Shown here: positions 55,227 to 63,332 of the stretch, piece after piece | How the letters are laid out: the number at the start of each line of letters is the position of its first letter | How positions within the stretch are numbered: position 1 is the first letter of the stretch | NCBI GenBank assembly: GCA_016786615.1 | Contig: JAEUVX010000009.1 | Coordinates: forward strand, 1 to 64,000 | Direction: 5' to 3' | DNA length: 64,000 nucleotides | Source of the DNA: Flavipsychrobacter sp. | Lineage (GTDB): Bacteria > Bacteroidota > Bacteroidia > Chitinophagales > Chitinophagaceae | The notes under the pieces: generated by a model | The model's input: only the letters and a program-made list of their open reading frames with translations | Told to the model about the DNA's origin: nothing | The model's database searches: none | Program-made: the position numbers and the translations under genes

Positions 55227-56324
55227 ATGGCATTGCAAGTAGGCATCGTGGGCCTTCCGAATGTAGGTAAGTCAACACTATTCAACGCAGTAAGCAACAG
55301 CGCAAAAGCGCAGGCTTCCAACTACCGTTTCTGTACTATAGAACCAAACGTGGGTCAGGTAGACGTACCCGACGAGCGCCTGGCAAAACTGGCAGAACTG
55401 GTACAGCCACAGCGCATATTGCCTACCACCATAGAATTTGTGGATATTGCAGGGCTCGTAAAAGGTGCCAGCAAGGGCGAAGGTTTGGGTAATAAATTCC
55501 TTGCCAACATCCGTGAGGTAGATGCTATAGCACACGTTATCCGTTGTTTCGAAGACGAAAACATCCTGCGCGAAGAAGGAGCTATCAACCCCATCAGCGA
55601 TAAGGAAATAATAGATACAGAGCTGCAACTGAAAGACCTGGATAGTGTAGAGAAGAAAATGCAGCGCTATGAAAAAATAGCTAAGAACGACCCTAAGGCA
55701 AAACGTGTGTACGATGTATTGGTACAATGCCAGCAATACCTGATGCAGGGTAAAAACATACGTGGCCTGCAATTGGAAGGCGAAGACCTCGAAGCAATTG
55801 CTGACCTGTTTTTGCTGACACAAAAGCCCGTACTGTATGTAGCAAACGTAGATGAGTCTGCCATACACACAGGCAACAAATACTCTGAAGCTTTAGTAAA
55901 AGCTGCTACAGAAGAAGGTGCGCAGGTAATAGTAATGAACAACTCTATCGAAGCACAGATATCTGAAATGGAAAACCCTGAAGATAAAGAACTGTTTCTG
56001 GGTGAATACGGACTGAAAGAACCGGGGCTGAACCGCCTGATACGCGCTGCATACGAACTGCTGAATCTGATTACCTACTTTACTGCCGGTGTACAGGAAG
56101 TACGTGCATGGACTATCCATCGCGGTTGGAAAGCACCGCAGGCTGCAAGCGTTATCCATACAGATTTTGAGAAAGGCTTTATCAAAGCAGAAACCATTGC
56201 TTATGAAGACTATGTAAAATTCGGCAGTGAGGCTGCATGCCGCGAAAACGGTAAGCTGCGAATAGAAGGTAAAGAGTATGAAGTAAAGGACGGTGACGTA
56301 CTGCACTTCAGGTTCAATGTATAA
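55227..56324 (+). CDS. ychF: YchF/Ola1-type translation-associated ATPase
   Basis: A 365-residue OBG-family P-loop protein that hydrolyses ATP in preference to GTP and binds the ribosome. The G domain has GLPNVGKSTLFN (residues 8-19), FVDIAGLVKGASKGEGLGNKFL and a C-terminal TGS domain (about residues 280-365; FTAGVQEVRAWTIHRGWKAPQAA, YEDYVKFGSEAACRENGKLR). The family is nearly universal. A strong terminator follows. Confidence 0.96.
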   Translation: MALQVGIVGLPNVGKSTLFNAVSNSAKAQASNYRFCTIEPNVGQVDVPDERLAKLAELVQPQRILPTTIEFVDIAGLVKGASKGEGLGNKFLANIREVDAIAHVIRCFEDENILREEGAINPISDKEIIDTELQLKDLDSVEKKMQRYEKIAKNDPKAKRVYDVLVQCQQYLMQGKNIRGLQLEGEDLEAIADLFLLTQKPVLYVANVDESAIHTGNKYSEALVKAATEEGAQVIVMNNSIEAQISEMENPEDKELFLGEYGLKEPGLNRLIRAAYELLNLITYFTAGVQEVRAWTIHRGWKAPQAASVIHTDFEKGFIKAETIAYEDYVKFGSEAACRENGKLRIEGKEYEVKDGDVLHFRFNV

Positions 56325-56356
56325 TGCCTGATTAACACAACGGTATAAAATAAAAG

Positions 56357-56380
56357 AAGCCTTACAGGAATGTAAGGCTT
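56357..56380 (+). terminator. ychF terminator
   Basis: A 10-bp stem (AAGCCTTACA / TGTAAGGCTT) with a GGAA loop and a TGTTTTT tail lies 32 bases after ychF. Confidence 0.9.
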
Positions 56381-56455
56381 TGTTTTTCATTTCCGTTTCG
56401 CTGCGCGATAGCACACGAAACTTATTTACCCCTATTGAAACGAAAGCATTTTTAT

Positions 56456-56486
56456 AAAAAGCTACCTGTTGTTTTCATCAGGTAGC
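56456..56486 (-). terminator. yidC terminator
   Basis: On the minus strand an 8-bp stem (GCTACCTG / CAGGTAGC) with a 10-base loop and a TTTTTATAAA tail lies about 110 bases after the yidC stop codon. Confidence 0.7.
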
Positions 56487-56594
56487 GATAATACAATAAG
56501 GACTAAGGTACAGAATTTTAAAATTTCCGAATATTAAAATATTGCCGATTGTTGATAAAAAATAATCAAACCGTCGGATTTCTTAATTCCTGAG

Positions 56595-58439
56595 CTACTT
56601 TTTGCGGGCTTGTTTGGCTTTTTCCATCTGGGCCTGCTGCATTTGTTCCATCCGTTCGGCCCACTTGCTTTTTGTCGCAGGTTTGTTTTTGTTTTCCTGC
56701 AATTGAGCATGTATCGCCTTCTCGTTTATTATATATTTCTGTATTACAAACTGTTGTGCAATACTTATCATATTCGATGCGAAATAGTAGAATGTTAATG
56801 CAGCGGCCATTTTATTGAATACGCCAAACAGCAGGAACGGGAAAATATAAGGCATCCATTTCAGCATCGGGTTGTTAGGGTCTTGCACTGTCATGTTGCG
56901 GTTGTACAGCGCCAGGAACAGGCTCGATGCAGTCATCAGTATGGTAAACAAACTGATGTGGTTGCCGAATATAGAGCTAATAACCGGGATATCGCCACCC
57001 CAGCTGATGATGCTGTCGTAGGTAGAAAGGTCATTAGCCCATAGGAATTTCTGCTGCCTCAGTTCTATAGATGTAGGGAAGAAATAGTACATCGCAAACA
57101 GGATAGGCAGCTGGAACAGTGTTGGCAAACAACCACCGAGCGGGTTTACACCGGCACTGCGGTAGAGTTTCATTTGCTCCATACCAAACTTCTGCTGGTC
57201 GTCGCTATACTGTGCGCGCAGTTCGTCAATTTCAGGTTTCAGTACCCTCATCTTTGCCGCACTTAGGTAGCTTTTGTATGTAAAGAACGAAAGTATCAGG
57301 CGGATGATAAGTGTCATCAGTATAATGATGATACCATAGTTGCTGATGAAACCGCTCAGTACATTGAATATCGGGATGATGAGCCACTTGTTTACATACT
57401 TTACAAATGCCATTACACCATAACCCAGCGGCACCATGTCTTCCAGTTCTATTTTATAAGAGCGGAGGATGCTGTATTTATTAGGGCCGATATACCAGTT
57501 AAGGTTTACAGTTTGCTCGTTACTGTTGTTCAGTGCAATGTCAAAGCTATTGCTGCTGAGGGCTACTGTGTTTTTATCTTCCAGCTTGGCATTACCGCCT
57601 ACAGTTGCTTTCTTAAAAGCTTCTTTATCGGTATTGATTAATGCTGTACTGAAATACTGAGAACGGAAACCTACCCAGTGTACCGGTTTGTCAAGCGTCT
57701 CTTTTTCAGTATTGATGAAGCTGAAATAGTCATGCTCATTATCTGTATAGCGGTAGTAAACCTGTGCATTGGTACGCTCTGTATTCAGGTCGTTTTCTGT
57801 ATGCAGGGCTGCTGTGTGCCATGTTAGTGGCAGGTTGGTGCCAGGCATACCTTTCAGTGTCATTTTATAGCCTATCATATAGCCCTCGTTAGGCAATGTA
57901 TAGGTTACCTGCACTGCTTTGCCATTACCAAGGTCTGCAACGAAATCAACTGTTTTGTCGCCATTGGCAGCATTGCCTTGCGATGCTGTAAAGAACAAAT
58001 CGGCAGTAGCTGTTTTACCATCAGGCAATACAGCGCTCAACTGGTTGCTTTCGCCGTTAAAGAAGTACAAAGGCTTCTGGTCGTGCGTTTTATATGCCTT
58101 CAGCAAAGCGCCTACCGGGTGTGCACCTTTTGTGCTCAGCGTCAGGGTAATGTCCTTGTTCTCAAGTGTTATATTACTTGCCTGTCCGTAATAAGCGGCA
58201 GGCATGGTTTTTCGCAGCGAGTCATTAATGGCGCTGTCTGCAGTAGTTGCTACAGGTGCAGCGGCCTTCACCGCTGCTTTCAGGCTATCGATATTTGCTT
58301 TGGGGTGTGCTTTGGCGTATGCAACAGAATCCGCCTTTTTCTTTTCTAAAAACTGGTTTTGCGAATAGTTGTTGTAGCTGACATAGCCGATAAGCAACAA
58401 TATCAATAAGCCAAAGCCAATGACTGAATTACGATCCAT
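56595..58439 (-). CDS. yidC: Membrane protein insertase YidC
   Basis: A 614-residue insertase with an N-terminal helix (VIGFGLLILLLIGYVSY, residues 5-21), a large periplasmic domain (about 65-350) and the conserved five-helix core (about 360-600; FKPEIDELRAQYSDDQQKF-like coiled segment, GVNPLGGCLPTLFQLPILFAMYYFF). The C-terminus is basic and Met/Gln-rich. It integrates Sec-dependent and -independent inner-membrane proteins. It is divergent from the bactofilin gene. Confidence 0.96.
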   Translation of the reverse strand: MDRNSVIGFGLLILLLIGYVSYNNYSQNQFLEKKKADSVAYAKAHPKANIDSLKAAVKAAAPVATTADSAINDSLRKTMPAAYYGQASNITLENKDITLTLSTKGAHPVGALLKAYKTHDQKPLYFFNGESNQLSAVLPDGKTATADLFFTASQGNAANGDKTVDFVADLGNGKAVQVTYTLPNEGYMIGYKMTLKGMPGTNLPLTWHTAALHTENDLNTERTNAQVYYRYTDNEHDYFSFINTEKETLDKPVHWVGFRSQYFSTALINTDKEAFKKATVGGNAKLEDKNTVALSSNSFDIALNNSNEQTVNLNWYIGPNKYSILRSYKIELEDMVPLGYGVMAFVKYVNKWLIIPIFNVLSGFISNYGIIIILMTLIIRLILSFFTYKSYLSAAKMRVLKPEIDELRAQYSDDQQKFGMEQMKLYRSAGVNPLGGCLPTLFQLPILFAMYYFFPTSIELRQQKFLWANDLSTYDSIISWGGDIPVISSIFGNHISLFTILMTASSLFLALYNRNMTVQDPNNPMLKWMPYIFPFLLFGVFNKMAAALTFYYFASNMISIAQQFVIQKYIINEKAIHAQLQENKNKPATKSKWAERMEQMQQAQMEKAKQARKK

Positions 58440-58458
58440 GAATGGGAAAAATGAGGGG

Positions 58459-58466
58459 CAAAGGTA
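58459..58466 (-). promoter_or_regulatory. -7 promoter element of yidC
   Basis: On the minus strand this reads TACCTTTG, 19 bases before the yidC start. Confidence 0.5.
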
Positions 58467-58645
58467 GTAAATACTTGCACATGGGGGGTGGCGAAATTGG
58501 TTATTATTATATATATTTACGTCCTTGCCATATTATTTGGCTTATTATAACAGGATTTTATGACAGAGCCCACTGTCCGGTCTTGTTTACTACATACCTT
58601 GCAACCGCACTGAAAACGCATTACTCATTATTAAAAAACCGTAAT

Positions 58646-59053
58646 ATGTTTACGAAAAACAAAAACAGCGGGCATGATTATCCGGGCGGAACAGTAACGA
58701 TGATAGCACAAGGCACTACCGTTAATGGCGATATGGAGTCGGATACTGATATGCGCATTGATGGTAATATAATAGGCCATGTGTATTGCAAAGCAAGGGT
58801 AGTTTTGGGTGAATCAGGTATTGTTCAGGGTGACCTCCATGCTGCAAATGCCGATATATTCGGCACAGTAAACGGCAATGTGGTTGCAAAAGATATGCTT
58901 TGCCTCAAGTCAAAATCTACCATTAATGGTAATATACAGACTGCAAAACTTCAGATAGAACCAAATGCGGTATTCAACGGACAGTGTAAAATGACCGGGA
59001 CAACGGTTATTACACCCGAAAAGAAACCAGCCTACGAAATGCAGGAAAACTGA
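58646..59053 (+). CDS. Bactofilin-like polymer-forming cytoskeletal protein
   Basis: A 135-residue bactofilin. A short unstructured N-terminus (MFTKNKNSGHDYPGG) leads into a right-handed beta-helix of repeating hydrophobic turns (TVNGDMESDTDMRIDGNIIGHVYCKARVV and following), which polymerises into nonpolar filaments. ATG 58646 was chosen because the in-frame upstream extension to 58442 has no similarity. Such proteins affect cell shape or localise wall enzymes, in keeping with the mre genes of this window. Confidence 0.88.
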   Translation: MFTKNKNSGHDYPGGTVTMIAQGTTVNGDMESDTDMRIDGNIIGHVYCKARVVLGESGIVQGDLHAANADIFGTVNGNVVAKDMLCLKSKSTINGNIQTAKLQIEPNAVFNGQCKMTGTTVITPEKKPAYEMQEN

Positions 59054-59057
59054 TTTG

Positions 59058-60032
59058 TCAACTGCTAAAATATTGTAGTTCCTCTTCCAGCTTCAGGAAG
59101 GGGAATTTTTTTTGCAGGGCAGTTATCTTCTGTACATACGATGCCTTAAACTTTTGATGCGCTTCAGTATCCGGGAAGCGGGTGCGGTGAGCACGTGCGG
59201 TACTTATTTCCAATACATCTTTCATCAGGCTTTGCGCATCGGGGTGTATGCAGGATTTTACAAACTGTTCCCATACAAAAGATGTAGCTAAGTAGTTGGG
59301 GTGTACAAAGTCTATATCGTAATAACGGTAATCGCGCAGTATATCAATTATCAGCTCGTATGCAGGAAAGTAATAAGCATGTTCGTATTTACCGCAAAGT
59401 TCATGCACCGCTTCTATAAGCCTCGCCTTGCTGCGGTTATTATCTACTACACCATCGCGTATATGGCGTACCGGGCTGATGGTGAAAATGATATTTACAC
59501 CCGGGTTTACCTGTAGCAGCCTGTCTATAGCATGGCTGATTGCAGATGTTATGATAGTAATATCCAGCAACCGCTTTTCAAACCATTGCGCAGGTGCGCG
59601 GTGATTATTAGCCACCGGTTTGTTGTGCTCAGTCAGGTAGTATTGAAAAGCCGAACCGAGGGTTATGATAATATAATCAGCCTCGCGTATAAAACCTGCA
59701 GCCTCACCCTGCGATTGGTTGATGAGGTGCAGCGCACTATCCGCATCTGTATGTGAAAAGCGGGTGTGATGGTCCCAACTGTTCCACAATTCGTTCAGGT
59801 AAAATAAATCCTCTCGTTTATATTCTTTATTATTGATATAGCTCTCAAGGCTATGTGCCACGCTCAGCGGGTTGAACAATATACCATGCGGGTTGCTCAG
59901 TACGTCAAACTTATGCTGCACAAGTCGTTCGCTCATGTTTTCGGTAAAACAAGACCCTATCAGTAATACCTTGTTAGGATACTTGATGGGCCTTTGCAGC
60001 GGAGGTATATTCAGTTCCAGTGTTAGTTGCAT
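59058..60032 (-). CDS. GSCFA-domain protein
   Basis: A 324-residue protein of the GSCFA family, recognised by LLIGSCFTENMSERL (about residue 25), LGSAFQYYLTEHNKPVANNHRAP and TISPVRHIRDGVVDNNRSKARLI. The family is SGNH-hydrolase-like, with the Ser of the GSC motif as likely nucleophile, so an esterase or acyl-transfer role on a polysaccharide is plausible. No signal peptide. It starts 3 bases after a small upstream gene and is likely cotranscribed with it. Confidence 0.85.
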   Translation of the reverse strand: MQLTLELNIPPLQRPIKYPNKVLLIGSCFTENMSERLVQHKFDVLSNPHGILFNPLSVAHSLESYINNKEYKREDLFYLNELWNSWDHHTRFSHTDADSALHLINQSQGEAAGFIREADYIIITLGSAFQYYLTEHNKPVANNHRAPAQWFEKRLLDITIITSAISHAIDRLLQVNPGVNIIFTISPVRHIRDGVVDNNRSKARLIEAVHELCGKYEHAYYFPAYELIIDILRDYRYYDIDFVHPNYLATSFVWEQFVKSCIHPDAQSLMKDVLEISTARAHRTRFPDTEAHQKFKASYVQKITALQKKFPFLKLEEELQYFSS

Positions 60033-60035
60033 AAT

Positions 60036-60425
60036 TTATACCCAGCCTTGTTTTTTGTATGCATCATAGCCATATTTCAAAGCCTGTTTTATTTGTTTCA
60101 TCAATTCCTTGTCAGTGGTTTTGATGTGGAAGCATGCTTTACCTTTTAATGTTTTCAGCAAGTCAGGCGGTATGGCCTCTTTTACCTTATCGCTACCATA
60201 CACAGGCATGAAGTAAAAACCTACATAACTGCTCTGTAATATTACTGCAGCAAAAGCCATAGCAGGGTATTTTCTGCCGAAAGCCTCAACCGGTTTTTCA
60301 CTCCACAAGTCGTATTTACCTTGTATATCTATCCGTGCTTTGATGGTTCCTTTTTCATAAGGAGTCACTTCTTTTTTTACGGCTTCAAATATCTCCAGCA
60401 ATTCGTCTTGTGTAAGTTTTGCCAT
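60036..60425 (-). CDS. Small uncharacterised cytosolic protein (DUF1801-like)
   Basis: A 129-residue protein. GTIKARIDIQGKYDLW and YVGFYFMPVYG, with a KGKACFHIK segment (about residue 97), resemble the YdhG/DUF1801-type small domain, but the match is loose. No signal or membrane segment. I chose the start MAKLTQDE at 60425; the frame runs open to 60503 without similarity. It precedes the GSCFA gene by 3 bases. Confidence 0.6.
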   Translation of the reverse strand: MAKLTQDELLEIFEAVKKEVTPYEKGTIKARIDIQGKYDLWSEKPVEAFGRKYPAMAFAAVILQSSYVGFYFMPVYGSDKVKEAIPPDLLKTLKGKACFHIKTTDKELMKQIKQALKYGYDAYKKQGWV

Positions 60426-60530
60426 ATAGTAGTTTTTTGTTTTATGCAAAAATGACTTTTTGCTACAATACGAATATATGAATTGATAGTTTTGATACTG
60501 CAATATGCCGTAATGGCACTATATTTAATG

Positions 60531-60558
60531 TGGATTGAAAATTGTTTTATCCAATCCA
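60531..60558. repeat. 7-bp inverted repeat upstream of clpP
   Basis: TGGATTG and CAATCCA are separated by 14 bases, 30 bases before the clpP start. It could be an operator; no known regulator motif is recognised. Confidence 0.3.
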
Positions 60559-60588
60559 TAAGATTACAGTAATTCAAAAATACGATTT

Positions 60589-61296
60589 ATGAATCCAAAT
60601 GAGTTTAACAAATATGCCATCAAGCATCATGGCATCAGCAGTGCCACTTTGCACAACTATACTTCGGCACTATATAAAAACCCGATGGCACTTACGCCAT
60701 ACATCATCGAAGAACGTCCGCTGAACGTAGCATCAATGGACGTATTCTCTCGCCTGATGATGGACCGTATCATCTTTCTGGGTGAAGGTATTAATGACTA
60801 TGTAGCCAATATCGTTACTGCACAGTTGTTATTCCTGGAAAGCACCGACCGCAACCGCGATGTGCAGATGTATATCAACAGCCCCGGTGGTAGTGTTTAC
60901 GCAGGTCTTGGTATCTACGACACCATGCAAATTATCAACCCGGATGTATCTACTATCTGTACAGGTATCGGTGCGTCAATGGCTGCGGTACTGATGTGCG
61001 CTGGTACAAAAGGTAAACGCACTGCACTGAAGCATAGCCGCATCATGATACACCAGCCTCTTGGTGGTGCAGAAGGACAGGCAAGCGATATCGAAATCAC
61101 AGCACGTGAAATAGGCAAGCTGAAAAAAGAACTGTACGAAATCATTGCTACACATAGCGGACAGAAATTCAGCAAAGTAGAAAAAGACAGCGACCGCGAC
61201 TACTGGATGACAGCACAGGAAGCTAAAGACTACGGTATGGTAGACGAAGTGCTGGAACGTAACCCACGCAAAGCAGGTGGCGAAGAAGCTAAATAA
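60589..61296 (+). CDS. clpP: ATP-dependent Clp protease proteolytic subunit
   Basis: A 235-residue serine protease forming the barrel that degrades proteins fed by ClpX/ClpA. The catalytic triad is visible: Ser130 (GIGASMAAVL), His155 (RIMIHQPLGG) and Asp204 (DRDYWM). The YINSPGGSVYAGLGIYDTM segment is typical. The N-terminal 35 residues are longer than in E. coli ClpP, as is common in this phylum. clpX and tig do not follow; a terminator does. Confidence 0.96.
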   Translation: MNPNEFNKYAIKHHGISSATLHNYTSALYKNPMALTPYIIEERPLNVASMDVFSRLMMDRIIFLGEGINDYVANIVTAQLLFLESTDRNRDVQMYINSPGGSVYAGLGIYDTMQIINPDVSTICTGIGASMAAVLMCAGTKGKRTALKHSRIMIHQPLGGAEGQASDIEITAREIGKLKKELYEIIATHSGQKFSKVEKDSDRDYWMTAQEAKDYGMVDEVLERNPRKAGGEEAK

Positions 61297-61319
61297 TAAT
61301 CAGCTTATCATAAAAAGAA

Positions 61320-61343
61320 AAAGACCGGTCATTACCGGTCTTT
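61320..61343 (+). terminator. clpP terminator
   Basis: A 9-bp or longer perfect stem (AAGACCGGT / ACCGGTCTT) with a CATT loop and a run of seven T lies 24 bases after clpP. Confidence 0.92.
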
Positions 61344-61367
61344 TTTTATTGTGCTTTAATTAAGTTT

Positions 61368-62831
61368 TTATTCTCCCAACACCCATTTTTCCTGATTGAG
61401 GTGGGTAACCGTAACGGGTATATTGTACTTGCTTTGCAGGTATTTTGCCAATGCCTCTGCTGCAAATACCGAGCGATGTTGGCCACCGGTGCAGCCGAAT
61501 GCCACACTCAGGTTTTCAAAACCGCGTGCTAAATAATCTTCCACATTCAGCGATACAAGTCCGTAAACCTGTGCCAGAAATTCAGGCATTCGCGTTTCTC
61601 GCTCCAGAAATTGTTTTACAGCTTCATCTTTACCTGTTTGGTATTTGTAAGCCGCATACCTGCCCGGGTTCAGCAAGCCGCGACAGTCGAATACATAACC
61701 ACCTCCATGAGAGCCTTTGTCTTTGGGAATACCGTTTTTATAAGAGAAGCTTACTATCTGCACTTGCAGTTTGGCAGTTTCTGTAGTTTCGGGCTGCGAG
61801 TAGCGGCTTTGCATTTCTGCAGAAGACAGGCGTTCCAGCAGCTTACGTATTTCGGGGTATGCCGGTAATTGCGGATTAACAGCTAAGAAATTTTCCAGGT
61901 TTTTCAGCGCAGGACCTATGCTGCTTACAAAATGCGGTTTGTGTTGCAGCAATCCGCGGAAACCGTATGCGCCCAGCACCTGCAACATCCGCAATAATAC
62001 GAATTGCAGATACCCCTTACGGAAATGTATTTCGTCAACACGTGTTATGTGCAGGTTGTTCAGGCTGGTCATATACCCGTTCAGCAGGTCTTCTTTCCAT
62101 GCATTGGGCAACTGCGCTTTTGCCTGCCATAGCAATGATGCAATATCATATTGTGGCGGCCCCTGCATAGCACCCTGAAAATCTATGAAATAAACATCGC
62201 CGTTGTGTATCATGATGTTGCGGCTCTGAAAGTCGCGGTACATCAGCATTTGCGGCTGTATGCGCCCCAGCTCTTTACTCAGTTGCTCCATTTCATACAT
62301 CAGCAACCCACGGTCGTACTGTATGTTTTGCAGGTCGGCAAAGTAGTATTTGAAATACAGCAAATCAGCCATGATGGCTTTTTCGTCAAAGCTTCGTGTA
62401 CTGTAGCATTGGTAATAATCAGCCTCGCGACCTGCTATCCATTGCATCTTTGCGAGTTGCTCCAGTGCTTTGTGGAAATACTGGCGAACATTGTCTGTAT
62501 GGCCTTCTTTTGATAGCATATCAAACAAAGAAGTGCCACCGAGGTCTTGCTGCAGGTAGTATTTTCTGTCTTTACTGGTTGTGTATATCTGCGGAACATT
62601 TATCTCATGTTTGCGCATCAATTCTGTAAAGTAGAAGTACGTATTGTTTTCCGGGATATTGGTGTTGTAAGTACCTATTGCAGATATCGTACCTGCAGAC
62701 ATACGGTAATAACGCCTGTCGGAGCCTGAAACAGGCAACAGGTTGATGTTTTCGGGTTTTACACCAAAATGGTCTTCAAATAGTTTCTCTAATGAACTGA
62801 TGGTTTGTGTTGATGGTTTGTTAGCGGTCAT
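61368..62831 (-). CDS. Phosphotransferase fused to RapZ C-terminal domain
   Basis: A 487-residue two-domain protein. Residues about 25-290 form an aminoglycoside phosphotransferase (APH)-like kinase with the catalytic segment MYRDFQSRNIMIHN (about residue 200) and the metal motif FIDFQGA. Residues about 350-487 match the C-terminal domain of RapZ (FSYKNGIPKDKGSHGGGYVFDCRG, AFGCTGGQHRSV). In E. coli RapZ this domain binds RNA and glucosamine-6-phosphate; the N-terminal P-loop kinase of RapZ is replaced here by the APH domain. It overlaps the sixA gene by 4 bases. Confidence 0.9.
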   Translation of the reverse strand: MTANKPSTQTISSLEKLFEDHFGVKPENINLLPVSGSDRRYYRMSAGTISAIGTYNTNIPENNTYFYFTELMRKHEINVPQIYTTSKDRKYYLQQDLGGTSLFDMLSKEGHTDNVRQYFHKALEQLAKMQWIAGREADYYQCYSTRSFDEKAIMADLLYFKYYFADLQNIQYDRGLLMYEMEQLSKELGRIQPQMLMYRDFQSRNIMIHNGDVYFIDFQGAMQGPPQYDIASLLWQAKAQLPNAWKEDLLNGYMTSLNNLHITRVDEIHFRKGYLQFVLLRMLQVLGAYGFRGLLQHKPHFVSSIGPALKNLENFLAVNPQLPAYPEIRKLLERLSSAEMQSRYSQPETTETAKLQVQIVSFSYKNGIPKDKGSHGGGYVFDCRGLLNPGRYAAYKYQTGKDEAVKQFLERETRMPEFLAQVYGLVSLNVEDYLARGFENLSVAFGCTGGQHRSVFAAEALAKYLQSKYNIPVTVTHLNQEKWVLGE

Positions 62832-63325
62832 ATATTCTTAGGATAGTCAAATAAAAATACTTGTTTGTTTGTTCTGTTAAACTCATTCCATTGTTCTGCT
62901 TCAAACCTTGCACCTACCATGCCGCAAGTGGGCATATTATCTGTGCAAAACTTATCTGACAATTCATTTACAAACTCTGTAATGCCGGGGTTGTGTGCAA
63001 CTATAAATACGGTCTTTACATCGTCTGCCACTTCGTATAATACTTCTTCAAAAACACTGGGTATGCAGTGATACAGCTTTTCATACCACAATATTTTAGT
63101 GTCATCATACCCTATTGACTTGGCAATTTTTTTAGCCGTTTGTTTGGCTCGTTTTGCTGTGCTGGATATGATGAGGTCAGGCAATATATTTTGTTTTTTC
63201 AGCCTTTCGCCCATCATCGGGGCATCTTTTTCACCGCGGTCGTTCAGTGGCCTTTCAAAATCACTCTGTAAAGGATTTGCCCAGCTCGATTTCGCGTGTC
63301 TTATCATCACAAGGGTTCGTTCCAT
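62828..63325 (-). CDS. SixA-like histidine phosphatase
   Basis: A 165-residue phosphatase of the histidine phosphatase superfamily. The catalytic RHG-like motif is MIRHAKSSW (His8), with FERPLNDRGEKDAP, a conserved SSTAKRAKQTA and a second His in VAHNPGI (about residue 110). E. coli SixA removes phosphate from phosphohistidine proteins; the target here is unknown. It sits between lpxH and the APH-RapZ gene and is translationally coupled to the latter. Confidence 0.9.
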   Translation of the reverse strand: MERTLVMIRHAKSSWANPLQSDFERPLNDRGEKDAPMMGERLKKQNILPDLIISSTAKRAKQTAKKIAKSIGYDDTKILWYEKLYHCIPSVFEEVLYEVADDVKTVFIVAHNPGITEFVNELSDKFCTDNMPTCGMVGARFEAEQWNEFNRTNKQVFLFDYPKNI

Positions 63326-63332
63326 ATTGTTG

